Origin: Sulfuriferula nivalis
Lineage (GTDB): Bacteria; Pseudomonadota; Gammaproteobacteria; Burkholderiales; Sulfuriferulaceae
Length of the DNA: 64,000 nucleotides
Assembly (NCBI RefSeq): GCF_009937995.1
Contig: NZ_AP021881.1
Span: 434,001 to 498,000 of the forward strand
Reading direction: 5' to 3'
This document shows positions 48,452 to 57,283 of this stretch, in pieces. The notes under the pieces were generated by a model, which had not been told where the DNA came from, did no database searches, and worked only from the letters and a program-made list of their open reading frames with translations. The number at the start of each line of letters is the position of its first letter. The first letter of the stretch is position 1. A program made the translations under genes and the position numbers.

Positions 48452-49427
48452 TTTAGGTCTTAGCGTTAGCCATGCCGGTGCTGCAGAAATCACTGGTGCA
48501 GGTAGTACATGGGTTTATCCTTTAATCAGCAAATGGAGTGCGCCTTACGCACAAGCTGAAAATGTTCAGGTAAATTACCAGGCTATTGGTTCTGGTGGTG
48601 GTATCAAACAAATCAAAGCGGGCACAGTTAATTTCGGCGCTAGTGATATGCCACTGAAACCAGAAGATCTGAAAGCATCGAATTTGATACAGTTCCCGAC
48701 TGCGATTGCAGGTGAGGATATGATCATTAATCTGCCAGGTGTGAAACCAGGTGAATTAGTTCTCAGCGGTCCCGTGATTGCTAAAATTTACATGGGGGAA
48801 ATCACCAAGTGGAATGACCCTGCTATCGTTGCGATGAACAAAGGTTTGAAATTACCTGACATGGTGATCACACCAGTACATCGTGCTGACGGTTCAGGTA
48901 CAACTTTTACCTTTGCTAGTTACCTCTCTAAAGTGGATCCAAACTGGGAGTCTAAGGTAGGTGTTAATACTGCAGTTAATTGGGTGGGCGGTATTGGTGG
49001 TAAAGGTAATGATGGTGTTGCCGCCTTAGTTAATCAGGTTAAAGGTTCAATCGGATATGTTGAATATGCTTACATCCTTGAAAGCAAACTGAACTATGTA
49101 CGTATGTATAACCAGGCTGGAAAATTGGTAAGCCCAAGTCTGAAAGGCTTCCAGGCAGCTGCTGCTAACGTTGACTTTACTAAAGCTGAAGATTTTTATG
49201 TCATCCTGACCAATCAGCCTGGTGCAGATAGCTGGCCTATATCAGGTTGCACATGGGAAATCCTGAAAAAAGATGCGCCTAAGGAAAGTAATGAAGCTGT
49301 AGTTAAATTCTTTACCTGGGGCTTCGAGCACGGTCAGGATTTGGCCAAATCAATTGCTTTCGGACCTCTACCTGAAAATACAGTGAGTACGATTAAAACA
49401 TACTGGCATAGTCAGTTGGGTATTTGA
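48452..49427 (+). pseudogene. pstS: pstS, 3' fragment (phosphate-binding protein)
   Basis: Continues the interrupted pstS in frame. The first full codons give LGLSVSHAGAAEITGAGSTW, i.e. the rest of the signal peptide and the mature PstS start, then the phosphate-binding motifs GSGGGIKQ, FGASDMPL and HRADGSGTT. The intact protein would have about 342 residues. An internal ATG at 48648 could yield a 259-residue fragment lacking the signal and part of the binding site, so it should not work. No pstC, pstA or pstB follows; a terminator comes at once. Confidence 0.9.
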
Positions 49428-49455
49428 TTTAGCGTTGGTTTAATTAGTAATACTG

Positions 49456-49490
49456 AAACGCCACTTGATTTATCGGGTGGCGTTTTTTTT
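49456..49490 (+). terminator. pstS terminator
   Basis: AAACGCCAC, a 12-nt loop and GTGGCGTTT form a 9-bp stem continued by a run of T (eight in a row), 28 bp past the pstS stop. Confidence 0.93.
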
Positions 49491-49509
49491 GGCTAACATG
49501 ATGCATGAT

Positions 49510-49524
49510 GGGGTCAATTCTAAC
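49510..49524 (+). repeat. Dispersed repeat, copy R3
   Basis: GGGGTCAATTCTAAC, one base from R1 and R2, followed by ATTCTTACATATTG. It stands at the left edge of a repeat island. Confidence 0.65.
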
Positions 49525-49539
49525 ATTCTTACATATTGC

Positions 49540-49770
49540 GCGCATTGGTAAGTCGGGATTGCCCGACGGCAAGTTACTTTCTCTTGCTTGCCCAAGAGAA
49601 AGTAACCAAAGAGAACGGCACCCCGCTGCACCAGTCCTGCGGACTGCCCACGTAACGTTAGTAAAATCGGGCGGCTGCGGAACTCGCGCTGCCCGCTCAG
49701 ATAGTCCTCGCCGACTACCCCCGATTTTATTAACGTTACGTGGTGATGCAGGAGGGGGATGCTGCCGAGT
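49540..49770. repeat. Intergenic repeat island with nested inverted repeats
   Basis: Two structures lie in the 380-bp gap between pstS and the transglutaminase gene. The first is a perfect 14-bp hairpin, GTTACTTTCTCTTG / CAAGAGAAAGTAAC, at 49573-49606 with a 6-nt loop. The second is a 24-bp inverted repeat with one mismatch, arms 49648-49671 and 49720-49743 (core CCACGTAACGTTA), enclosing 48 nt. The block resembles a family of repeats common in proteobacterial intergenic DNA; that parallel is from memory. An 89-codon frame across it (49505-49774) shows no protein-like features. Confidence 0.75.
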
Positions 49771-49809
49771 TTAGAGTTTTGGATGTTAAATTAGTATTTT
49801 TTATTGTGA

Positions 49810-50385
49810 TTATATAATCTCAATATCAGGCAGATGCTGAAACACTTCTTCTACGGTTTGATATTGGGTAAGTGTATTAATTATTAGCGGTAGAGGCTCG
49901 CTCCAGATTTCGGTGAAATCCCTCTCCGAGGTGTTTGTAATGTTGAAAGCTAAGGCTTCCATAGGTGGACTGAATTCAGCAGTGACACCTGACTTGTTAC
50001 CTCGGGCGTCAATTCGATACCATCCGTACTGTTGGAGATAAACGGCGTTTAAGCCGTGAAGGCAGTAAGGTGGGCTGTTGCCATCGATAGATAATCGTTG
50101 GTAACACAGCCCTGCTGGAATACTATTGGCTCTAAGTAGCGCGGCTAATAGATGGCTTTTAGCGTAACAATAGCCTGTTCCATGTATTAAGACCTCAGAT
50201 GCTTTGCATGTGACAGGGTTTTGACGGTAGTCCCAGCTGTGTTTGATGTGATCACGAACAAACTTGAAGCAACTTTCAGCTATCGCTTCATCTGAAGAAT
50301 TAGCTGTTGCCAGTTCTTTGGCTTGTGTGAGTATGAGTGGATGTTGCCAGTCTATGTAGTCACTATGTTCAAGATATTGTTTCAT
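49810..50385 (-). CDS. Transglutaminase-like cysteine protease-fold protein
   Basis: A 191-residue cytoplasmic protein with the transglutaminase core: Cys in GTGYCYAKSHLLAALLRA, His in CLHGLNAVYL, Asp in YRIDARGN. Such small proteins may be peptidases or amide hydrolases; the substrate is unknown. It lies 28 bp downstream of gpsA on the same strand and may be cotranscribed with it. Confidence 0.87.
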   Translation of the reverse strand: MKQYLEHSDYIDWQHPLILTQAKELATANSSDEAIAESCFKFVRDHIKHSWDYRQNPVTCKASEVLIHGTGYCYAKSHLLAALLRANSIPAGLCYQRLSIDGNSPPYCLHGLNAVYLQQYGWYRIDARGNKSGVTAEFSPPMEALAFNITNTSERDFTEIWSEPLPLIINTLTQYQTVEEVFQHLPDIEII

Positions 50386-50413
50386 GACTTGGGCCCGTGG
50401 GTGAGATACCCAA

Positions 50414-51403
50414 TTACTCTACCACTTCAGCCTTAGGCTCCCGATTTAACAGCGCTTCAACTGCCGTCTTGGGCGCAACACCTTGATACAGTATTTGATA
50501 TACGGCGTGAACGATGGGCATGTCTACGCCTAGTTGTTGTGCAAGTTGCTCGACTTCTTTGGTGGTGGTGACGCCCTCGGCGATGTGACCGAGGTCGCGG
50601 AGTATGGCTTCCAGGCTCATGCCTGCAGCCAGGCGCAAGCCGACCTGGCGATTACGGGAGAGGTCTGCGGTGGCGGTGAGGATTAGGTCGCCCATGCCAG
50701 TTAATCCCATGAAAGTTTCGGTGTGTCCACCTAATTTATGACCCAGACGCGTCATTTCTGCCAAGCTGCGTGAAATCAGTGCGGCGCGGGCGTTGTAGCC
50801 GAAGTGCAGGCCATCGGAGATGCCTGCGGCAATGGCGATGACATTTTTCAGCGCGCCGCCGACTTCTACACCAATCACATCGGTGCTGGTATATACACGT
50901 AAATGGTGGTTGTGTAACTGACTGGCGAGTGCGAGGGTTGCAGTTTGTTCGCTGGCTAAGGTGAGCGCAGTGGGTAGACCCGCAGCAACTTCTTTGGCGA
51001 AGCTGGGCCCTGAAAGCGCTCCGCGTGGGGTTGCGGCATTGAGTGTTTCATTGGCGATTTGATGCGGCAGTTTCATGGTGCCTGTTTCAAAGCCTTTGCA
51101 TACCCAGATGACTGGGGTAGTGCCAACTTTATCTGCGATTTTGCTCAGCGTGCTGCGGAAGGCGCCGCTGGGAGTAGCGACTATAATTGCGTCGGCGTTG
51201 GCTATGCTGTCATTAAGGTCGCTGCTTAATTGGAGTTGAGGCGGCAGGTTCACATCGGGCAGATAGCGTGTGTTGCATTTATCTGCCTGCATTATTGCAA
51301 TTTGTTCAGGGTTGCGTGCCCACAGGGTGACTTGGTGTCGTGGTGCAAAATTAACCGCAAGTGCGGTTCCCCATGCGCCAGCACCGAGTATGGCTAGTTT
51401 CAT
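50414..51403 (-). CDS. gpsA: Glycerol-3-phosphate dehydrogenase [NAD(P)+]
   Basis: Makes sn-glycerol 3-phosphate from dihydroxyacetone phosphate for phospholipid synthesis. The 329-residue protein has the Rossmann motif GAGAWGTALA, WVCKGFE, LSGPSFAKEVA, the catalytic Lys in KNVIAIAAG, and GLTGMGDLILT. ATG at 51403 overlaps the TGA of the upstream SH3 gene. Order secB-SH3-gpsA on the minus strand. Confidence 0.97.
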   Translation of the reverse strand: MKLAILGAGAWGTALAVNFAPRHQVTLWARNPEQIAIMQADKCNTRYLPDVNLPPQLQLSSDLNDSIANADAIIVATPSGAFRSTLSKIADKVGTTPVIWVCKGFETGTMKLPHQIANETLNAATPRGALSGPSFAKEVAAGLPTALTLASEQTATLALASQLHNHHLRVYTSTDVIGVEVGGALKNVIAIAAGISDGLHFGYNARAALISRSLAEMTRLGHKLGGHTETFMGLTGMGDLILTATADLSRNRQVGLRLAAGMSLEAILRDLGHIAEGVTTTKEVEQLAQQLGVDMPIVHAVYQILYQGVAPKTAVEALLNREPKAEVVE

Positions 51404-51828
51404 GTGCCCCATACCTGATTGAGTTTGATATAGCCTGTACTTTGATTAGGCAGGCGTACTTTTGCCCACTCACCACTATTTTCCAGCCAGACGAGTATTA
51501 CGTTGGCGGCGACTTGCGCGGTGACAGGCGCGTTGTCGTTGGGAGTGTTGCGAATTGTGCTAGCACTGCGCACGACCAGCGTGCGTGTCGTGCTCAGTTG
51601 GTCCAGCGCTATCCATGCCATAGCTCCGCTGCTATCGCGCACTTTTGCCCAGCCGGTGATGATAACCACAACTTCTAACGGATAGCCTTTGCTTAATACA
51701 AATAAGCGTGTTGCTTCGGTCGAGGGTGCATCATACAAGACGGCCGCTGTATTTGCAGTAGAGCGGAAATCCAGTGCCTGTACCGGTAAGGCACAGAGCA
51801 TGGCGATGGCGAATAGCAGACGGTACAT
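51400..51828 (-). CDS. Exported bacterial SH3-domain protein
   Basis: A 142-residue protein with a signal peptide (about 1-18, VQA cleavage) and two SH3b-like repeats (about 22-75 and 82-140, GWAKVRDSSGAMAWI and GEWAKVRLPNQSTGYI). Similar proteins bind cell wall or act as adaptors. It sits 2 bp after secB and overlaps gpsA, so it is part of their operon. Exact role unknown. Confidence 0.85.
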   Translation of the reverse strand: MYRLLFAIAMLCALPVQALDFRSTANTAAVLYDAPSTEATRLFVLSKGYPLEVVVIITGWAKVRDSSGAMAWIALDQLSTTRTLVVRSASTIRNTPNDNAPVTAQVAANVILVWLENSGEWAKVRLPNQSTGYIKLNQVWGT

Positions 51829-51830
51829 GA

Positions 51831-52283
51831 TTAATGCGTGGTTGCGCCGTTAGCGAGCTCTTGTTTTTGTTGCATGTACAAGGCTTCAAAGTTAACTGGA
51901 TTCAAAATTACAGGTGGGAAACCGGCGCGGTTGACTAAGTCTGAAACGGTTTCACGCAAGTAAGGGAAAACAATATTCGGGCAGCCTATGCCAAGAACTG
52001 GATCCAGTTGCTCTGCAGGGATTTGTGCAATACGGAAAATGCCAGCCTGAGTAACTTCTACCAGGAACATGATTTTGTCGCCAACTTTAGCAGTAACAGT
52101 TGCGGTCAATGATGTTTCATAGACGTCTTCGGCGATTGGAGCGCTTTGGGTTGCTAATTGCACATCGATTTCTGGCGCTTCGCGTTCGAGGAATATATTG
52201 GGTGCGTTAGGGACTTCTAAAGAAGCGTCTTTGACGTATAGTTTTTCGATGGCAAATACTGCTTGTGGTTCCTGATCGCTCAT
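51831..52283 (-). CDS. secB: Protein-export chaperone SecB
   Basis: A 150-residue cytosolic chaperone that keeps preproteins unfolded for SecA. It shows FAIEKLYVKDASLEVPNAP near the start and the conserved CPNIVFPYLRETVSDL. The secB-gpsA linkage is standard in proteobacteria, though the usual grx gene is absent and a small SH3 gene lies between. Confidence 0.96.
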   Translation of the reverse strand: MSDQEPQAVFAIEKLYVKDASLEVPNAPNIFLEREAPEIDVQLATQSAPIAEDVYETSLTATVTAKVGDKIMFLVEVTQAGIFRIAQIPAEQLDPVLGIGCPNIVFPYLRETVSDLVNRAGFPPVILNPVNFEALYMQQKQELANGATTH

Positions 52284-52391
52284 GACGACTCCATAGTGTA
52301 AACAAAAATCTTATTTTAACCCGAATGCGTGACGAGGATAAGACGAAATTCAGGGGGATGATGACTAATTCAAGATTGTACGTCAGTGATA

Positions 52392-52413
52392 AATGTAGTA
52401 ATGTGGCTACATT
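52392..52413. promoter_or_regulatory. Candidate autoregulatory operator of the toxin-antitoxin pair
   Basis: AATGTAG-N8-CTACATT is an inverted repeat ending 21 bp before the antitoxin ATG. Phd-type antitoxins usually bind palindromes over their own promoter, so this is the likely operator. Confidence 0.6.
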
Positions 52414-52434
52414 GTGTGATGCTAGGGGTTAGCT

Positions 52435-52683
52435 ATGTCAGTTACAACATTATCTAGTCGTGAATTTAATCAGGATGCGAGTGGTGCCAAGAAGGCAGCA
52501 ATGCAAGGCCCCGTGTTTATTACCGACCGAGGCAGGCCTGCGCATGTGTTATTGAGCATAGCAGATTATCAAAAAATGGTCGGAGGGGCTTCTAATATCG
52601 TCGATATGTTAGCGATGACTGCTGATGTCGAATTTGAGCCTGTACGCGCAGGTGGTCTATATCGTGCGGCGGATTTGAGCTGA
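52435..52683 (+). CDS. Phd/YefM-family antitoxin
   Basis: An 82-residue protein with the Phd fold opening (TLSSREFNQDASGAKKAA, FITDRGRPAHVLLSI) and an acidic/hydrophobic C-terminus likely to bind the toxin. It would neutralise the PIN toxin and repress the operon through its N-terminal domain. Its stop overlaps the toxin ATG (TGATG). Confidence 0.9.
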   Translation: MSVTTLSSREFNQDASGAKKAAMQGPVFITDRGRPAHVLLSIADYQKMVGGASNIVDMLAMTADVEFEPVRAGGLYRAADLS

Positions 52684-53108
52684 TGTTTTTGCTGGATACT
52701 AATGTCGTCTCAGAACTGCGACGCGCCAAAACAGGTAAGGCCGATCAGCATGTTGTTGCCTGGGCTGCTACTGTGCCACAAGCGGCATTGTATTTGTCTG
52801 CAATTAGCTTGTTAGAGCTGGAAATGGGAGTGTTGTCAGTGGCGCGGCGCGATGCGGCGCAGGGGGCGATGCTACGAGATTGGCTGGATGGTCATGTTTT
52901 GCCTGCGTTTGCAGGACGAATACTGGATGTGGATACAGCAGTGGCACTCTGTTGTGCGCGTTTGCCTGTGCCAGATCCATGCGCAGAACGCGATGCATTG
53001 ATTGCAGCGACGGCTATCGTGCATGGAATGACGGTGGTGACGCGCAATGTTGCAGATTTTACGGCGACGGGAGCGGCGCTGTTTAACCCTTGGAATGTAG
53101 CAAAATGA
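52683..53108 (+). CDS. vapC: VapC/FitB-like PIN-domain toxin
   Basis: A 141-residue RNase toxin. The PIN acidic residues are seen in LLDTNVVSEL, the Glu in SLLELEMGV, and the ERDALIAATA and VTRNVADF motifs. The stop codon overlaps the ATG of the glycosyltransferase gene (ATGA), so the pair is transcriptionally and perhaps translationally joined to the genes for polyprenyl-sugar metabolism. Confidence 0.92.
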   Translation: MFLLDTNVVSELRRAKTGKADQHVVAWAATVPQAALYLSAISLLELEMGVLSVARRDAAQGAMLRDWLDGHVLPAFAGRILDVDTAVALCCARLPVPDPCAERDALIAATAIVHGMTVVTRNVADFTATGAALFNPWNVAK

Positions 53109-54604
53109 ATGCACAAAAAACATTCCAGCGTGTGCTGTGGAGTACATTGCTGCTTAAACTCGCACTGGCGTATTTCCTGCCTATGTCGGGTGATGAGGCT
53201 TATTTCATCGTATGGGCGCGGCATCTGGATTATGGCTATTACGATCATCCGCCTATGGTTGGGTGGATACTGTATGTCATGCGCTGGTTTGGCGATAGTG
53301 AAGTACTGATGCGTTTGCCTGCTGTTGTATTTTCAACCTTAATGGGTGCAGGTATTTATCGTCTGCTCAAATCATGGGATGCCGAGCGAGCGGCGTGGGT
53401 GGCAGTGGTTTTTCTGATCTCGCCTGTCAATATTCTCAATGTGCTCATTACTACCGATACGCCGTTAATATTCTTTGTATTTGTGTCTGTGTATATGATG
53501 GTGCGGGCGGTGCAGCAGGATAGGTTGAGTTACTACTTGTTGTCGGGCGTGGCGCTTGGGTTCGCATTTCTGTCCAAATATTTTGCCGTGCTATTAGGCT
53601 TAGCATATCTGGCCTTCGTCCTGTTTACGCCTGGATTGAAACGTCGCTGGCTGGGGTTGAGCGCGCTGGTATTGGCTTCCATGCCTGCGGTAGCAGTAAA
53701 TGTGTATTGGAATTACACCCACTGCTGGGACAACATTTTGTTTAACTTATACAACCGCAACGAAGGGGCACAGTTCTCATTGGATAATGTGTGGCTGTAC
53801 GTTGTGACCACGCTGTATCTGATGACACCACCACTTGTGTATTACGTCTGGAAACAGCGCGGTCAGATGATAGACAGTAGCATTACTAGGCGTATGTATG
53901 GGTTTGCATTCTGGTTGCCAATAACATTTTTTGCGCTGTTGTCGCTGAAAAAAACCATAGGATTACATTGGGTGCTGGCATTTTATCCATTCTTTTATCT
54001 GTGGCTGGCAGCAAAGTTAACTGCGGTGCAATGGCGCAAAACTGCTAAGTTCATGGCGTGGTTTACAGCCGTGCATGTGTTAATTGTGGCAGCGATTTTA
54101 GCTGCGCCCGCGAGTTGGTGGCAGCATAGCAAACTCTATAGTGGTTATGTTTTTATCATGCACAATGATGATGTTATCGCGCAATTGCGACCGTATGAGC
54201 GTGATTACTTGTTCGCGGTAGATGATTATTCTAATGCAGCAGTGATTGCCTATCATGCCAATAAAGAATTCTTCGTGTTCGGCGCAGGCTCACAGCATGC
54301 CCGGCAGGATGATATGAATACGGATTTCCGTACCATGGCCGGACGCAATATTCTGACGGTAGACAAATCGCAACCTGATTTATCTAAATACACCCCGTAC
54401 TTTCAGCATGTCGAATTGCGTACCGTGAATGTTCGTGGGGCAGTGATTTATCTGGTGCTCGGGCGTGGCTTTGATTATCCTGCCTATCGTGCTGGTGTGT
54501 TGGCACAGGTGCGTGACCGCTATTATCGGATACCCGATTTCTTACCGCACACATCGTGTTATTTCTGCGATAAATATTTTGCGGACTATGCCTGTCCGCG
54601 CTGA
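53105..54604 (+). CDS. GT39/ArnT-like polyprenyl-phosphosugar glycosyltransferase
   Basis: A 499-residue membrane protein with about 11 hydrophobic segments and the PMT_2/ArnT periplasmic loop motif GDEAYFIVWARHLDYGYYDHPP holding the catalytic acidic pair (DE); that segment spans residues 24-45. These enzymes transfer a sugar from a polyprenyl phosphate to a lipid or protein on the periplasmic side. With DprE1/DprE2-like and UbiA-like genes nearby, the donor may be polyprenyl-phospho-arabinose or ribose. The acceptor is unknown. Confidence 0.86.
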   Translation: MNAQKTFQRVLWSTLLLKLALAYFLPMSGDEAYFIVWARHLDYGYYDHPPMVGWILYVMRWFGDSEVLMRLPAVVFSTLMGAGIYRLLKSWDAERAAWVAVVFLISPVNILNVLITTDTPLIFFVFVSVYMMVRAVQQDRLSYYLLSGVALGFAFLSKYFAVLLGLAYLAFVLFTPGLKRRWLGLSALVLASMPAVAVNVYWNYTHCWDNILFNLYNRNEGAQFSLDNVWLYVVTTLYLMTPPLVYYVWKQRGQMIDSSITRRMYGFAFWLPITFFALLSLKKTIGLHWVLAFYPFFYLWLAAKLTAVQWRKTAKFMAWFTAVHVLIVAAILAAPASWWQHSKLYSGYVFIMHNDDVIAQLRPYERDYLFAVDDYSNAAVIAYHANKEFFVFGAGSQHARQDDMNTDFRTMAGRNILTVDKSQPDLSKYTPYFQHVELRTVNVRGAVIYLVLGRGFDYPAYRAGVLAQVRDRYYRIPDFLPHTSCYFCDKYFADYACPR

Positions 54605-54610
54605 GGCTAT

Positions 54611-55954
54611 ATGAATAAATTAAATCGGCCATTATCAGGCTGGGGGCGTTATCCCGTAGAAACTTGCGCCTCTGAGCGACCTGAGCGCTATCAGGATTTA
54701 CGTGCATCATCACCGACACAAATTGCGCGTGGGCAAGGGCGCAGTTATGGCGATGCGGCTTTGGGCGAGACGGTGATTTTGACCGAGCGGGTAAACCGTA
54801 TGCTGGCGTTTGATGTGGTAGCCGGCACCTTACGCGCCGAAGCAGGCGTGACTTTGGCAGAAATATTGGATGTTATTGTGCCGCAAGGCTGGTTTCTGCC
54901 AGTCACACCAGGGACGCGTTTTGTGTCGCTGGGTGGTTGCGTGGCAGCAGATGTGCATGGCAAAAATCATCATCATGACGGTGCATTTGGCCAGCATGTT
55001 ATCGACATAGAATTAATATTGGCGAATAACAGCCGCGTCACTTGTTCAGCGACCGAAAATGCCGATTTGTTCTGGGCGACAGTGGGCGGCATGGGGCTGA
55101 CGGGTATTATCGGTGAGGTTAGCTTGCGCCTGATACCGATTTCCAGCCCTTATATGCAAGTGCGCCATCATGCGGCAGCTAATTTAACGGCAACCTTTGC
55201 GTTGTTTGAGAATGCCGCACTAGATGATGCCTACAGCGTGGCGTGGATAGATTGTCTTGCTACAGGAGAATCATTGGGGCGTAGTGTGCTAATGACGGGG
55301 CATCACGCTGCGGTAGTAGATTTGCCCAATACTTTGCAATCTGCAGTGAAAATTAAACCAGCTAAATCCATGCCATTTGATTTGCCTGCGGCAGCGTTGA
55401 ATCCGCTGACTGTTAAGTTATTCAATCAGTTTTATTACACCCGTGAGGGGCGTAAAACTCAGCCGTTTTTTGCCCATTACACCGATTATTTTTATCCGTT
55501 GGATGGTATTTCCCACTGGAATCGCTTATATGGAAAATCGGGTTTTGTGCAGTATCAGTGCGTGATACCTACGGCGGGTGCGTTTGGGGCTGTAACGGCG
55601 TTGCTGGAAAAGCTGGCAGTGAGTCGTCGGCCATCGTTTCTGGCGGTGTTGAAAAAACTGGGTGCGCAAGATCAGGGTATGCTGTCGTTTCCGCTGGCAG
55701 GTTATACTCTGGCACTGGATATTCCCATGCGTGATGCAGGTGTGCTGGCGTTGACGCGTGAGCTGGATGCTATCGTTCTGGCGCATGGCGGGCGAGTTTA
55801 TCTGGCCAAGGATGCCGTGCTCAACGCACAAACTTTTCGTATCATGTATCCACGTCATGCCGAGTGGTTGCGGGTAAAGCAGCTGGTAGATCCGCATGGA
55901 CGTTTTGCTTCCAGTTTGTCTAAACGGCTGAATTTGGGGGCGCAACATGGCTAA
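54611..55954 (+). CDS. dprE1: DprE1-like FAD oxidase (polyprenyl-phosphoribose 2-oxidase)
   Basis: A 447-residue VAO-type flavoprotein. FAD-binding motifs are RGQGRSYGDAA and PGTRFVSLGGCVAADVHG, followed by KNHHHDGAFG, as in DprE1, which oxidises C2 of decaprenyl-phospho-ribose. The C-terminal half has the ALO-like substrate domain. It overlaps the DprE2-like gene by 8 bp and lies 6 bp after the glycosyltransferase gene. The polyprenol need not be decaprenol here. Confidence 0.9.
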   Translation: MNKLNRPLSGWGRYPVETCASERPERYQDLRASSPTQIARGQGRSYGDAALGETVILTERVNRMLAFDVVAGTLRAEAGVTLAEILDVIVPQGWFLPVTPGTRFVSLGGCVAADVHGKNHHHDGAFGQHVIDIELILANNSRVTCSATENADLFWATVGGMGLTGIIGEVSLRLIPISSPYMQVRHHAAANLTATFALFENAALDDAYSVAWIDCLATGESLGRSVLMTGHHAAVVDLPNTLQSAVKIKPAKSMPFDLPAAALNPLTVKLFNQFYYTREGRKTQPFFAHYTDYFYPLDGISHWNRLYGKSGFVQYQCVIPTAGAFGAVTALLEKLAVSRRPSFLAVLKKLGAQDQGMLSFPLAGYTLALDIPMRDAGVLALTRELDAIVLAHGGRVYLAKDAVLNAQTFRIMYPRHAEWLRVKQLVDPHGRFASSLSKRLNLGAQHG

Positions 55955-56684
55955 TGCGGTAATGATAGTCGGTGCGACCTCAGCTATTGCGCGTGCTACT
56001 GCGGCAGCGTTTGCAGCAAAGGGGCATGATATTTATCTGGCAGGACGTAATGCGGACGAGCTGGGACGAATAGCAGCAGACTTGGCAATCCGTTATCGTA
56101 TCAATGCGCGGTGGGGGATATTTATCGCCGAGGATATGGCGAGCCATGCAGGATTTTTTAATCAGGCCATGGCAGAGATGGGTGAAATGCGCGGCGTGGT
56201 GCTGGCAATGGGGATGCTGGGTGACCAGCAGGCGGCACGTGATTTCCCGTTGGGTGCTGAGGTGATTATGGTGAATTTTACTGCCGCCGCGTCTATATTA
56301 AGCCACTGTGCGAACTATCTGGAAGCGCGTAAGCAGGGTTTTATTATCGGTATCAGTTCCGTTGCGGGTGATCGTGGACGACAAAGTAATTATCCTTATG
56401 GCGCGGCGAAAGCCGGTTTGAGTGCGTATTTGCAGGGTTTGCGCAATCGCTTGTTCCATAGTGGCGTGCGTGTGATTACTGTCAAGCCGGGCTTTGTAGA
56501 TACAGCGATGACTTATGGCATGGCGGGTCTGTTTCTGGTTGCCAGCCCGCAATACATGGGTGAGCGTATTGTTGCTGCACTCAATAAGTCGGCTGACGTG
56601 GTGTATCTGCCCTGGTTCTGGCGCTATATCATGCTGATCATTAAAAATATCCCTGAAGCAATTTTCAAGAAGTTGAAGTTATGA
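55947..56684 (+). CDS. dprE2: DprE2-like short-chain reductase
   Basis: A 245-residue SDR with a nucleotide-binding start (IVGATSAIARATA), an SSVAGDRGR segment and the catalytic YPYGAAKAG (Tyr-x3-Lys). It would reduce the 2-keto intermediate from the DprE1-like enzyme to the arabino form. Overlaps on both sides (8 bp and 4 bp) point to one operon. The C-terminus is hydrophobic/basic, as in DprE2, and may associate with membrane. Confidence 0.9.
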   Translation: MANAVMIVGATSAIARATAAAFAAKGHDIYLAGRNADELGRIAADLAIRYRINARWGIFIAEDMASHAGFFNQAMAEMGEMRGVVLAMGMLGDQQAARDFPLGAEVIMVNFTAAASILSHCANYLEARKQGFIIGISSVAGDRGRQSNYPYGAAKAGLSAYLQGLRNRLFHSGVRVITVKPGFVDTAMTYGMAGLFLVASPQYMGERIVAALNKSADVVYLPWFWRYIMLIIKNIPEAIFKKLKL

Positions 56685-57283
56685 CCAAGCCTGTGGTTGC
56701 TGCGTTTGATTTTGATGGCACGCTGACTCATGGTGATAGCTTTTTGCCATTTTTGCGCTATCTGGCAGGTGACAAACAGTATGCGTTATCAATGTTGCAG
56801 CTGTCGCCGGTATTGCTGGGTTATGCGCTTAAACTGGTGAAGAATCATCATGCAAAAGCGAGGGTGCTGGCGCAATTTTTTACTGGGCAGGATGTGCAAC
56901 GCATACAGCAACGCGCGCGTGAGTTTGCGCAGCATCAGCTGCCACAACGAATCAATCCCAAGGCCTTGGCACGACTGCGCTGGCATCAGCAGCAGGGGCA
57001 TCGCTGCGTGATTGTGAGTGCGTCACTGGAATGCTATTTGCGCCCGTGGGCGGCAAGTGTGGGTGTAGAGGAAGTTATCGGCTCGCGTTTAGGCATAGCG
57101 GGTGAGGCCTATACAGGTGAGTTGGCATTGCCCAACTGTTATGGCGTGGAAAAGTCGCGCCGACTGACAGCGTTGCTGGGTGAGCGCGAGGCGTATATCT
57201 TATATGCCTATGGTGATAGCAAAGGTGACAAGGAATTACTGGCGATGGCGGACTATGGCTACTACCGAAAAATGCCTGACTAA
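56681..57283 (+). CDS. HAD-IB family phosphatase
   Basis: A 200-residue SerB-like HAD hydrolase with nucleophile motif DFDGTLTHGDS, motif II VIVSASLE and motif IV YGDSKGDKE. In this operon it may remove the 5-phosphate from polyprenyl-phosphoribose 5-phosphate, the step between the UbiA-like and DprE1-like enzymes. That assignment rests on context only. The gene overlaps dprE2 by 4 bp and is followed 38 bp later by IS copy 2. Confidence 0.85.
   Translation: MTKPVVAAFDFDGTLTHGDSFLPFLRYLAGDKQYALSMLQLSPVLLGYALKLVKNHHAKARVLAQFFTGQDVQRIQQRAREFAQHQLPQRINPKALARLRWHQQQGHRCVIVSASLECYLRPWAASVGVEEVIGSRLGIAGEAYTGELALPNCYGVEKSRRLTALLGEREAYILYAYGDSKGDKELLAMADYGYYRKMPD

Noticed and set aside
49505-49774. 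89-codon frame in the repeat island
   Set aside because: It runs through hairpin-forming repeat DNA with Arg/Pro/Gly-rich translation. Such frames in this kind of repeat are usually spurious.
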